Below are positions 12,191-22,505 of a DNA stretch of 64,000 nt, one piece after another (position 1 is the first letter of the stretch; each line of letters starts with the position of its first letter). Below the pieces are notes generated by a model that saw nothing but the letters and a program-made list of their open reading frames with translations, ran no database searches and had not been told where the DNA came from. The stretch is from Rotaria socialis. Lineage: Eukaryota > Rotifera > Eurotatoria > Philodinida > Philodinidae. A program made the translations under genes and the position numbers. The stretch spans positions 35,829-99,828 of the forward strand of contig CAJNYU010002951.1 in NCBI GenBank assembly GCA_905331475.1, in the 5' to 3' direction.

Positions 12191-13161
12191 ATTATGCAGC
12201 TTGTTTTATTCTATAGTCGAGTCAGATATTTTTAATTATTCTCTTTCTTCTTAGAATGGTGATTTTATAGTATCCAACCAAAAACAATTAAACATCAAAT
12301 CTTTCGCACTTGCAGATGCCGAAACTATTCCAACAGACCGGATTCAACCTATCTTTTTGAAACGTATACGTTCATCAAAGAGTGTTGCTACTTCTGTTTA
12401 TACAAATGAAGTTGATTTCGATGATGTAAGTGGTTCTTTGTTTCCTTTTCAATGAATTAGCTCTTTTGCTAGATTGTCAAGTTTCAAAATCTCTCAGCAA
12501 TATCGAAGTCGTCAATTCCTACTATAATCACTGACAACTTTGCAAGACCAGCAAGAAGAATGGAAACGTTGAATCAATTACAAGGACAAGTATAGGTTTA
12601 CAAAATGGTCATTATGAAAAGGCCGTCTATTTTCTCATTTTTTCATAGACGATATCTGCTAGTGGGAAAACCGGTATCAAAGTACATGATCATAATTCAT
12701 CGAATGTTCGGGAGCAATGGCAGTCATATATCTCACGAGCCGGTGGACGTCAAGTAAGCTCTCACACAGTATCAATTATCCTGTAATGAGTCTATATAAT
12801 TTCAAAGGTTGATACAGACTTGAGATCTGTAAAACAGTCGAATTTTCGACTTCCGATTCCAGTACGTATGCCATTATAATATCTAGTCTTCTGCCTACTT
12901 TCCCTCTGATACAGGAAGAAGATTACAAGAAGCCATCGAACTCTGTGGATTATGATCGTGATAAAGTTACACGACACAAGGAACAACGAAAGTAGGCTCA
13001 GACGAACTTTATTGGTTAATATCGTATCTCTTTTTTTCAGATATTTTTCCTGTCCTTGCTCTTCTTTCTGCTTTATTTGCAGTCTATTATGCATTCTCCT
13101 AGTGGCTGCAAGTGCGGCAAGTCTAATTGTCAGTTTGCTAGTTGCAGAGAATAAAATTTAA
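12005..13161 (+). CDS. Unknown protein, possibly tail-anchored, seven exons
   Basis: Seven exons (12005-12116, 12316-12425, 12473-12589, 12649-12753, 12808-12861, 12915-12991, 13041-13161) join to 231 residues. The ATG at 12005 is preferred over one at 11973: only its frame matches the decayed upstream copy and continues into exon 2 without a stop. The soluble part is basic and polar, with blocks such as KKEKPEQTPPKFKKE, DRIQPIFLKRIRSSKS and REQWQSYISRAGGR. The last exon encodes a Cys-rich then strongly hydrophobic segment ending in SLIVSLLVAENKI, which would make a single C-terminal membrane anchor. That last join uses a weak GTAGGC donor; without splicing, translation would stop two codons later and give a soluble form. 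No family is recognised. Confidence 0.65.
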
Positions 13162-13460
13162 GGAACCAGTATTGCCAACATTAGACGTCCGACAAGCAGA
13201 AAATGGCTGAAGTTTTGTCGTTAAAAGGCAGAAAAAACGGAACGTTTGTGTACGGCATAAAACTATTTTAAGCGTGTTATCGTAATGTGATAATGAAAAT
13301 GTTTTTACCTGAGACTTTCATCTGTATTGGACAGAATGAAGAAAAGTCACAATAAATAAACAAAGAAATAGAAATATTGAATACATTTTATTTTTATGGT
13401 TCTATTGGCTTTGTTAGTAATTTTCGATTAACATCAAAATATTCCATATGATTTTTCTAT

Positions 13461-13703
13461 ATTTACCTCGATAGTATACTGATTACAATTATTACATGTT
13501 ATTTGAGATTGATCAAATTTATATTCTTTAAAAAATTGTTGATATTCATCAATTTAAGTCGTTCTCTCTTGAACATACCCATTTCTAATTTCGTTGTTTT
13601 TTGGTTTATATTCGTCTGATAATGTTTGCAATTTTTCAGCAATCATTAGTATGCCAGTATCAATCTCGTCACCAATCGTACTATCATCAGCATATTCACT
13701 CAT
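13461..13703 (-). pseudogene. Possible broken small gene or fragment
   Basis: Read on the minus strand, an ATG at 13703 opens a 49-codon acidic frame beginning MSEYADDSTIGDEID. After an in-frame TAA (13556-13554) the same frame continues coding-like as IDEYQQFFKEYKF and a CNNC pair. The composition looks coding on both sides of the stop, which suggests a nonsense-mutated fragment. No family is recognised, and chance is not excluded. Confidence 0.3.
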
Positions 13704-16546
13704 TTTCCTGTTCTGTATAAGTTCTAGTATTTATATATAGATTATTTTATTTTCGTCGAAAAAATATACAAAGGTAAATACATATTGATTTGTACCTATG
13801 AATCAACCAAGTACTAGGCAATATAATAGAAAGGAAAACATAGGTAAAGAACTGGATTAAAACGGAAGCGCGAAGGGGTTATCGTTATAAAGGGATTAGG
13901 AGAAAACAAAAGCATCAGAAAATATTCATGAGAATTTCTTTAAAATTTTGAAACATAATCTATGAGAATGGAGTGTTGATTAAAAATATAAATGGCACAA
14001 TACCTATAAAAAAAGCTTGTTAGGCTGACTAAAATACTTCAAAATAGTTCATCTGAAAAATCAACCGTGATTTCCAAAACCTATAATTAGGTCATTACCT
14101 ATTTGCTTATGTCTGTTATGGAGTATTAATTGTTAGCTCGTATATTTAATAATGGTAGAGATTACACTGTAAAAAAAATCCGTATAGAATACTAAACCCA
14201 AAAAGGGTTGATGAAAGTGCAACGTATAATACTGTAGTGATAAGTGTATCCAACGTATGATTGGTTCGAGAGTTTTTAACATTTAATTTGATTCATTTAA
14301 TAAACCAAAGGTTCATGCGAAGTCTATTCTGTCGTTTTGAAACATTTGGATTGAAACCTATCTTGAGGGTGTGGGTGTGGTTGTGGTGATCACCGTGTTC
14401 TCAAAACAGGCAACGTTACTAAAATAATTAGAAAGTCTTCTTCGTAAGTTCTAAACTACTTTTCGTTTATTATGCATGCCTAATTTATTTGTCTGAATCA
14501 CTATTTTTCTCTAATATTAACATGGTAATGCAATTAGTGCTAGTTTCAGCTTTACGCTACAAAGTTCGGGCTGCTTTAAAAAAAGCTTTTGTTCTTCAAT
14601 TACAAAATTTTCGACCAATTTTCGTAGACCCGTCTTCAACCGCTGAATACAAGCTTGAATGTTAAAGTTCGATGACTCATAGTTTGTCGACCATGAAATT
14701 GCTATAAAGTCAATAATAAAAGTTTGATAAAAATCAAATATATTCCTAGCTTACCATGCAAGATGATAAACGAAATCAATGCGTTGTATCAAGATGAGAA
14801 AACTTTCTAGTTTAAATTCAAGTAGATGAGTCAGAGAGCGGCTCTTTACAGCACAGATTTCCATGGAAATAGTGTTTTTTTACTTTGTTGAAAATGATGT
14901 GCTTATCTCGCTCATAATACTGTTTCGCTTTTCTTTTCATAAGCTTCCTTTGAACGAAAATGAGCGAGAAAGTAAGATGAGGCTTTCAACGCATAGATAT
15001 ACTTCACTCACGATTTATTATATTAAAAAAGCTAACGCTAAAAAATCAAGTTGATGGATGTCAAAAATTCCAGAAAATACTTGAGATTATTGATGCAACA
15101 AAATTCTGCAAAAGCTAAGATTCAGAATGCACTATCTCTACGAGAAAGAGCTGAGCGAGTCCACAGGCGAGTGTTACTTGTAATCATATAAATATTTCAC
15201 TTTTCAAGTGAACTTCGTATTGTGTGGATGAAAAATGACCGATTTCATTTAGAACATTTGATAATATCATTATTTCTACTTCAATATTGATAATGTTTTG
15301 CAAAAATATACAACATCATAATATATTTTACGTGAGAATTTTACTGATTTCTAAAGCAAAATATCTATGTTGTTAAGACTACTGAACTATAACGTTTCCG
15401 ATGGAATCCATTTGATACTACTCTACTTCCCTAGATAGGCTGAAATTGATTGTTCATATGTGATATTTAACCTTAGTTTATCATCTTTATTGCTCAACGT
15501 CCTTCATCCTTCTTTCTGTGTTACTGTGTGTATTGTGAACAATACCATTACAACAACGGAACAATTAATGATATTGTTTTATATCTTTGAAAACTATAGA
15601 TACAGAGTATTATTCCTAAAGACCTCGAAGGAAGGAAATATATGCATCTGATAAATCGTATCAATATTTACTCTGAGAGCAGGTAATCTAAGTTGATCAC
15701 TGCTTTAATCGGATCCATTCAGGAAAAACTGGAATCATGACCTAAGATATTCTACGTTCGTTTTTCTTTCATTCTTGATTCTTGAAAGTATTTTTCTAAG
15801 CTGAAATCTTCAGTACATTCGGCGACGAGCGTGGAAGTATCTCTATACTTTTTTTCTGTATGAAAGCATTTTATTTTCTTGCTTTTCTTGCTTATTATTG
15901 AAGTAAGTAACTAGGATGAGAATATATTCAAAACAAATTTTGGATTTCGTTTCTCTTTTAGAACTTATTAAATTTATTTTATTACTCCGATAATGAACAA
16001 ATCTTTTAAGATCATCGAAACATTAGATATATTTTATATAAAATTATGATGAAGGATTTCCTATAATCAAACGATACCAATAAAGAAATATCTATTAACT
16101 ATTTTTAAACTTTCTATCATAATCAACAAATAACAGAGGCTCCACTTTAATCGGTAAATATACACTACTACTCATCTGAGTCAACAGGTAGAGACTACCT
16201 TTCTTTCAATCTTCATGGAACTCAGGAACTTAACTCAGTTGATAGAATGATACGTTGTAATGATTTATTGATGGTAGTGAAAATTTTTCTTGTTTTCCGA
16301 TTCCAATATAAGGGCTAATAGAATAGAAGATACTTTTCCATCAGTTTTTTTTTATCTAGAATTTACAGTTAATCGATTCGATCTTCATACGCTTCATCTT
16401 ACTTTCGTAGTGACGAAATCACTTATTAATTTAATAGACAAAGAATTCATCTTTTTCTATCAATTGATATAAAAGAAAAATAGATAAGGTTTCACTTTTA
16501 TGGCGATGCGGTACTTCTGTCTTCGAAATTTTTCTTTGAATTTGCT
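13704..16546. other. Gene-poor AT-rich stretch
   Basis: No supportable gene. A coding-like patch near 15080-15179 reads KYLRLLMQQNSAKAK then LSLRERAERVHRR and ends at a GT, but no partner exons are evident. Other open frames are short and lack motifs. Confidence 0.4.
14362..14380. repeat. Short telomere-like motif, left member of an inverted pair
   Basis: CTTGAGGGTGTGGGTGTG at 14362-14379 contains the hexamer TGTGGG followed by most of a second unit. From memory, TGTGGG is the telomere repeat unit reported for bdelloid rotifers. The identical 18 bases occur inverted at 16547-16564. Confidence 0.5.
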
Positions 16547-16564
16547 CACACCCACACCCTCAAG
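16547..16564. repeat. Short telomere-like motif, right member of an inverted pair
   Basis: CACACCCACACCCTCAAG is the exact reverse complement of 14362-14379. The two bracket about 2.2 kb of AT-rich DNA holding only weak coding-like fragments. Flanks beyond the 18 bases do not match, and no target duplication is seen. Confidence 0.5.
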
Positions 16565-16629
16565 AATTTCTGGAAATGGATAAAAAACCTTTTAACGGGT
16601 CGTAATCAATCATTATAAGATCGACTTTT

Positions 16630-18004
16630 TTCTCAACAAACTGACGCTGAATTACAACGTCATATTCATTCGAACAGTGCACTTAAACAACAAAAATTAC
16701 ATTCAACAACAACTAAAGAACATAAACGGGTTGTCAAAGAAATAATCCTAAAAATCAAATATGAATTAGTACATATAAAAATAAAGTATCTCGACCACCG
16801 CTGTCTACTGTTGATTTTTATTTCAGTGATATTATTGGTGATAAAACATCGATTGTTGAAAATGACTGTGTAAAACAAGCTCCGATAGGAATTGAAAATT
16901 TGAACAGGCGATTTCTTTTTCCTCTCAAATAAATTCAATTCTATCATGATTTTCATATGTAGATAATATCAGGTATTACTGAACTTCTATCCCGTTTCAA
17001 ATCCTTAGAAACAAATTATATGAATAAAGAAGAATTTTGACGTGATGTTGACGATTTAAAATATATGCAACAAGAAAGTATTATCTAAGTTAAATACAAA
17101 TTTGCTAGCATCCTTATTTGATGAAGAACATGGTGCATGATAGAAAAAGAAAAACACAAAAATTAGAGGATCGATTTCGTATGTTATACAATCAACTATG
17201 TTTTATTCTTACGTTTGGTTTTGTTTAGAAGAACTCTATGATCATGTATACGTACTTGATAAGAACTTATTTATTTTCCTCTGGTCAAATATTTATATAT
17301 ATTTCAGTAACTTGATCGCATAAATGAATTTATTTCACATATTCATTCCTTAAATCAAACGAATAGTTGACTATAAATATATTTTGGTTTATTCCAATGA
17401 ATTCCACTTATTATGATGATCCAACAAAAGATCATCCAGGACCAGCTGCTTGTCAAGGTATGTAGTTTTTATCTTTTAAATGATAGGTTGATCTGTTTTT
17501 TTTTAATTCTAGGAAGCATTATTCAAATTTATTGCACCAGAATTATGTGTGCTTGTAATTTTTTTATTTAATAGACTCATTTTTACTTCAGGCGACGAAT
17601 TAAGTTACTACAAAACAAATTCCTGGCCCAGCACAGACAATGGCTGCGAAGTCACTAGCAATTACTCACATGGCAATGCTTTTGAGGTGAAATTCATTCT
17701 GTCTTTTCTATCTAGACCAGTAGTAGTAGTAGTAGTAGTAGTAAAGATTGTGTAATGCTTATTAAATATTATTCTGTCTTACATAAGCCAAGTTATCTTT
17801 CGTTCCGTTGAAGGAATGCTTATATTTTATTTAGTTCTATAACATGCAACAGATTTGATTCAAAATCGATGTGCTAAAGTAGCTATGACATATTAATATG
17901 CTAATCAAATGTTAGAAAGTTGATTAGTTGTCTACAATGTGAATAGTGGACGTTCAGATGCTGGAGAAGAAAATGTGAATTCTAATTCTTTTAATTCAGA
18001 CTAA
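16630..18004 (+). pseudogene. Decayed gene encoding a helical, charged protein
   Basis: Several exon-like patches with plausible AG and GT edges follow each other, but with in-frame stops. They are TDAELQRHIHSNSALKQQ (about 16640); SDIIGDKTSIVENDC after a TTTCAG (16826-16910); ITELLSRFKSLETNYMNKEE followed by TGA (about 16976-17040); MIQQKIIQDQLLVK then EALFKFIAPELCVL across an intron (17410-17550); RIKLLQNKFLAQHRQWLRSH followed by TAG (about 17595); and a tail ending NVNSNSFNSD before TAA (about 17850-18004) with two further internal stops. Together these look like the remains of a Gln/Lys/Leu-rich, probably coiled-coil protein. No family is recognised. A (TAG)n tract sits at about 17716-17741. 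Confidence 0.5.
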
Positions 18005-18029
18005 TATATCCAAGGGGCGAAAAATGCAT

Positions 18030-19935
18030 TCGGGCATTCCCCGCCATTTACAGTCATTCTTAATCATTCGCAACTATTCCAATATATTCCTAGCTATTCT
18101 AAACTTTTCTCAAATAGGGATGGACCATTTTTCTAAATGAAACTTTGAAGTAGTGTCAATTAACATGAAACTTAAGATGTTTTTTCTTCTTAACACTTCA
18201 TACTTGTAATTTATTGTTAATTGAGGATATTGAACTTAATTTTAAATTAATGTAGATGGTCCACCCCTACTCTCATGTAGTGTTATTTTTCATAAATTAC
18301 TATATCTGTCTTTAGAACCTTGTCATTTTCTAAAGGTCATAGGTTTACATTAAAGTCGATTTACATAATGTTAAACTTAGTTAACGCATATTCATAAGTA
18401 GTGGTATTAATCATTAAAAATCATTAGATTTTCATTGATTGAAAACTACGCATTATCCGAATTCAAGTACATAAAAAATATGGATGAAATGGAAAAAATC
18501 TCATTTGAGATGTGGAGTACCTTTACTCTAAACGTACAGCAGGAATTTGATCTCCAGGTCCCGAAAAACATTTTGTTTTTCTTGAGCAAAGTGATTCTAT
18601 CTTTTTGATGATCAATTACTTAAGTCATTGAAAGTCTTGCTCTCATCTAACCTTGGCAACCAGCGATATCCGTGATCCCGAATTATTCTAAATCATCCCC
18701 ATTTGTACGCATTGAATGACTACTTTTTCTATAATATTCAAGTAACTTTCAAGGATAAGAAAAATCATATAACGCAGACTAGTTACATAAATGGTTTACA
18801 TTCAATTTGATTTCAATAGTATTTAGTGAATTAGAAAAAACAAAAGATACATTTAGTAGTAGTAGTAGTAGTAGTATTTAAATAGTCAGCTAGCTGAGCG
18901 ACCAGTGGAATCCTTTACTATCTGTTTTCCTTTATGCTTGGAATCAATTTTCTAAACACTTTGTCTATTTCGCTCTTTACAATAACTAATATATCTATGT
19001 ATGCATATTAAATCGAAAAAGTACATTTTGGTGAAAGTATACTGACTATAGTGAATTTCCCAAGGTGAACCCTACGGATTCCAAAGAACTTTCGTTCATG
19101 ATACTGCACAATGTTATAGTAACAACATCAAAAGACTTTGAATGCATAGCACTTTCTTGAAAAATTATGCTCATTTTTCAGATTTTCTTTTTTTCTGAGT
19201 TACCAGAAAGTGAAATAATTGGATTTTGCTCAAAATTTTTGTTAATACATAGACCGACTGAACACTAAGACACGATGAAAATTTTAGCAATAACAAATGT
19301 GTTTTTCAAAGTATACTCACTTTTTGAAGGAATATATTTAAAAGAACATATTTATTATTGCTAAAAGTTTCATAGTGTTTTAGTGTCTAGTCTGTCTATT
19401 TATTAAAAAATTTTCGAATCAAAATTTGTTTATTTCACTTTCTGATAACTTTAAAAAAAGAAAAATATTTGAAAAATGCGTGTTCCTTTTGAAGAAAGCA
19501 CTACGCACTGAAAATAGTGCAATGTTTTCCCTAGAGAGCATCGTGCAGTATCCATGGACAAAAATTCATTGGAATCTATGGTGGTGGTTAGCTTGGGAGG
19601 CTCCATCGTGAACTGATTCTATTAAAATATTATTTTATCAACATAATGATGGATCTCATTGTTAGCAAATTACTTGTAATTATGAATATGACAATTGTTC
19701 ATGTGTGTCAGTAACAACATAATGTGATGAAAATGAATAAAGTCTGATACATATTGGAAAACGATTATACTATTTTCAACAGGCTTCCTGTAGTCAGAGC
19801 ACTTCGACAATAACGATAATCATGTTTCTAATGAATTTTAAAGTTTTTTCATAGTTTGAACTACTTCAAGAGACTAATTTCTAGCCATTCGAATGGCTCG
19901 GAATGAACTTTTTTCCCTTGAATATATCACTTGTG
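18030..19935. repeat. Interspersed repeat, copy 1 (partner at 63.1-63.8 kb)
   Basis: Ordered blocks of this region recur at the right end of the window. TTGAACTTAAT plus GGTCCACCCCTACTCTCATG (about 18229-18285) corresponds to about 63241-63285. CACTTTG.CTATTT plus AATCGAAAAAG.ACA (18958-19026) corresponds to 63391-63453. GATACATATTGGAAAACGAT through AGTCAGAGC and ACAATAAC to CATTCGAATGGCTCGG (19747-19900) corresponds to 63567-63740. The copies are diverged, roughly 70-75% in the alignable blocks by eye. A 540-bp palindrome interrupts this copy. No protein is recognisable, so a non-autonomous or decayed element is likely. Confidence 0.55.
19058..19598. repeat. 540-bp near-palindrome (foldback element)
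   Basis: The left half pairs with the reverse complement of the right half nearly to the centre, about 19328. Matching landmarks, left and right inverted, are TCCCAAG; GATTCCAA; GATACTGCACRATG; the AGCACTTTCTT/AGTGCTTTCTT segment; ATTTTTC; TTAYCAGAAAGTGAAATAA; CATAGACMGACT/AATAGACAGACT; and ACACTAARACAC followed by TTTTAGCAATAA. Arms are diverged by about a quarter by eye, so it is an old foldback. Comparison with the related repeat at 63.4-63.6 kb, which lacks it, indicates insertion. No transposase frame is present; the short open frame inside is incidental. Confidence 0.75.
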
Positions 19936-19939
19936 GAAG

Positions 19940-20699
19940 GTCAATGTTGAGGTGCTAAATTACCCGATACTGCAAATGTTGCTATTCAAATTGGTGGGAC
20001 ACATACACAAGTTCAAGAACGATATGCAACTAAAAAACATGATTTCCATGAAAAAAAGTATTCGTATTATTTCTAAATGTTCATTGAATCAAGATATTAG
20101 GTATTGTATAGAGATATTGACGATGATATTCAAATGACTGAATTTGCTTTACAAAAGAACGTTCCTTTGGAACTTGCTGACCTAGGTTTACTTGCTACAG
20201 TTGGACCACGAACAATACATGTTTATGATAAACTATGTGTAGTCGTTCTTTCAATCGATAGTGGGGAAATTCGTGATAGTAATAAAATCATGCTTATGAG
20301 AGTATTAAAATATACAACATGCTATTTACTTTCAGTGGCATTATATAAACAAGTAACTTTGATTCGTATTCCGCATCTTTCCAAACAGCTATTTCGAGAA
20401 TTTATTCTAATAAAACATCGGTTATTCAAACATTACAATCTTATCATCCAATAATTCATGTGCAAGTATATATATATACACTTGAATTAATATACGAAAT
20501 TTTTTATTTGATCATTTAGTTTAATCAACTCATTAACTATCATGATCTACGACCGGAATATATCCGTGTCATTATTGTTGAATGGTCAATAAAATTCTCA
20601 ATTTCCATAGCACGCATTATTTCAGCAAATATTCAATGTAGTTTACTCAGTGCTCGACGTTGTGAAAATTTCTACGATTATAGTCAACAAGTTGATTGA
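19940..20699 (+). pseudogene. Gephyrin E-domain / MoeA (molybdopterin molybdenumtransferase) pseudogene
   Basis: The functional family inserts molybdenum into molybdopterin. The segments here follow the order of the MoeA-like domain. First comes GAKLPDTANVAIQI (about 19952-19993), matching the family's TGA.LP.GADAVV segment. Then comes a long frame (20104-20454) containing LELADLGLLATVG and SIDSGEIRDSNKIML, both hallmark blocks. Last, RPEYIRVIIVEWS, then SARRCENFYDYSQQVD (about 20553-20699), matches the C-terminal domain IV. It is broken: the first part meets TAA at about 20076 and another stop before the second frame, the STGNEL metal-site segment is degraded, and the third part is in a different frame after a gap. 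The N-terminal MogA-like part of gephyrin is absent. Confidence 0.75.
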
Positions 20700-20929
20700 T
20701 TTAACATCAGAAAAATTCAAATGACATTTTTTTCATCGGGGCACATGATTTATTTTTCTGGCGATTATAAAAAACCATGTTGTGGGAAAATCGCATTATT
20801 GTTCCTTCTTGTGAATGAAATATTGAGTCTGTTGACTTCATACATCAGTGCACATCAACAGTCGCGTTTTTTGTCACATAAACGTTTCTCTATTCAACAT
20901 AATCTCTCACAATTTATCTTGATTTATAA

Positions 20930-21044
20930 ATGAAAGTGTTGCTCTGGCAAGTCGATGTTGCGATCAACCTGTATATTTTCTTCATCGCAACATGTATTTT
21001 GATCCGTAGAGATTATTTACCGCTTGGTAAGTTTGTAATAAGCA
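20930..21044 (-). ncRNA. Spliced-leader-like RNA gene, minus-strand copy
   Basis: Read on the minus strand, 21044-21021 gives a leader of the form TGCTTATTACAAACTTACC then AAGCG, followed at once by a donor GTAAAT. This matches the remembered rotifer spliced leader except for one extra A, one A-to-C change near the splice site and the first base. The following about 90 bases match the plus-strand copy at 21176 (shared GATCAAAATACATG/GATCAAATACATG, GCGATGA, GGTTGAT, AACATCGA, TGCCAGAGCAAC). A CGATG/CATCG stem is kept. The uridine-rich Sm-like site near the end is weaker here (AACACTTTC). The changes around the splice site suggest it may be a degenerate copy. Confidence 0.6.
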
Positions 21045-21175
21045 ATATTTCTAGATAAGATGTGAGGTATGATATTATTCTCAATCTGACACATCACTTG
21101 CTTGCATTCTATCTTCTAATATGAAAAGAGTAGAGAAAAAAATGATTTCGTTCTCTGCATCTCCACGAATAAACT

Positions 21176-21290
21176 TACTTATTACAACTTACCAAGAGGT
21201 AAATGATCTTTGCTGATCAAATACATGCTGCGATGACGAAATCGTGCGGGTTGATGGTAACATCGATCTGCCAGAGCAACATTTTTCGAT
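21176..21290 (+). ncRNA. Spliced-leader-like RNA gene, plus-strand copy
   Basis: TTATTACAACTTACCAAGAG (21179-21198), followed immediately by a GTAAATGATC donor, matches the 23-nt spliced leader reported for bdelloid rotifers, as recalled, at all but the first two positions (TA instead of GG). The RNA body shows a short hairpin from TGATC and GATCA right after the donor, a CGATG/CATCG stem, and an Sm-like AACATTTTTCG at 21278-21288. The overall length of about 115 nt is right for an SL RNA. It would be transcribed and donate its leader to the 5' ends of many mRNAs. It lies head to head with the minus-strand copy, about 130 bases apart. Confidence 0.7.
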
Positions 21291-22505
21291 TAAATAAAAA
21301 GAAATAAAGACAGTAGATAGCGTTAAATATTATGATACACGATTTTCTATTCGTTTGGTCGAAGAATGTAACTATAAATAGGAATTTCCCTTTACGAGTA
21401 GAAATGAATTGTTTAATCGATTAAAAACGAACTGCTTAAAATGTCAATCAAAAAATAGTATTCATTTTTCTTCTTAGCTAACAAAAAGAAAACAACGGTT
21501 TATTTTTGAAATAATTGAGAATAGACCATTCATAAAAGTAATAGAATTACATGTGTTTTAAACTGCTCGACTCAGTACATTTGCAATCAAACAATATTCT
21601 GCTTATCCGTGTGAGAAGAAAAAGGCTGTAGAACATTTAAAATTTATAAAGCATTCATGATAGAAACAATCTCGACATTCATACACAGCTGTTTATTTCT
21701 TTTTTTACAGAGACAATGATCTATATTTTTATTGAAGATGATCCCACTAATATTCGTAACTTTTCATCAAATTTTAGGGTAAAATGTTGCTCTAATTGGA
21801 CATTATGTAGTGCATGTGATCGACATATTTTTTTTAATGATGATTAATATAAAGCGAGAAAACATTCTAATTTAAGATCAACTGAGACTAGTTCAATACG
21901 AATACTTAAATAATCTGATTTATAATTGATCACAAATTTGTTAATTCTGAAGTCAAAAAATAATAATCATCATATATTATGACAGCGTCTGTTCGATCGA
22001 TCTTATAGATCGTATGCGGTCAAGCGTATATTTCTATTAACGACATATCAATCATTACAGGGCAAATTTCTTCGTTCTAGAATCCTTTTTAATTAAAATT
22101 ATTTGACATCAAGTTACTTTTAAAGAAGTATTTATTTTGATTTAACAAATTTCGGGAATTACGAAATAAATTTTATGATTCCATTTTTTAAACTAAAATT
22201 TTTTTTTCTAAATTATATTCCAATTTCGAAATATTCATTTGATAACTGATGATTAATGACAATAAATTATAATTACTTTTTTAAAATAAACTTCATAATC
22301 GATTTAGAATGATTAATTATGTACAATTGTCTTTACTCGATTGGTATTGAGCGCCCTCTTCCCTTCGAAAGAGGCAACGTGTGATCGATCTTTTTTACTC
22401 AATGGTGTGAAGTGTTTGTACAAGCTAGCTTGCAAGAAAGAAGAGAAGAAAAAAAGAAGACGCTGTGTAGCAGCTCATTCAGAGTAGTGAACACGATTTT
22501 TGAAA
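21291..22505. other. Intergenic spacer
   Basis: About 1.2 kb of AT-rich sequence between the spliced-leader-like pair and the tetraspanin start. No gene or repeat recognised. Confidence 0.45.
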
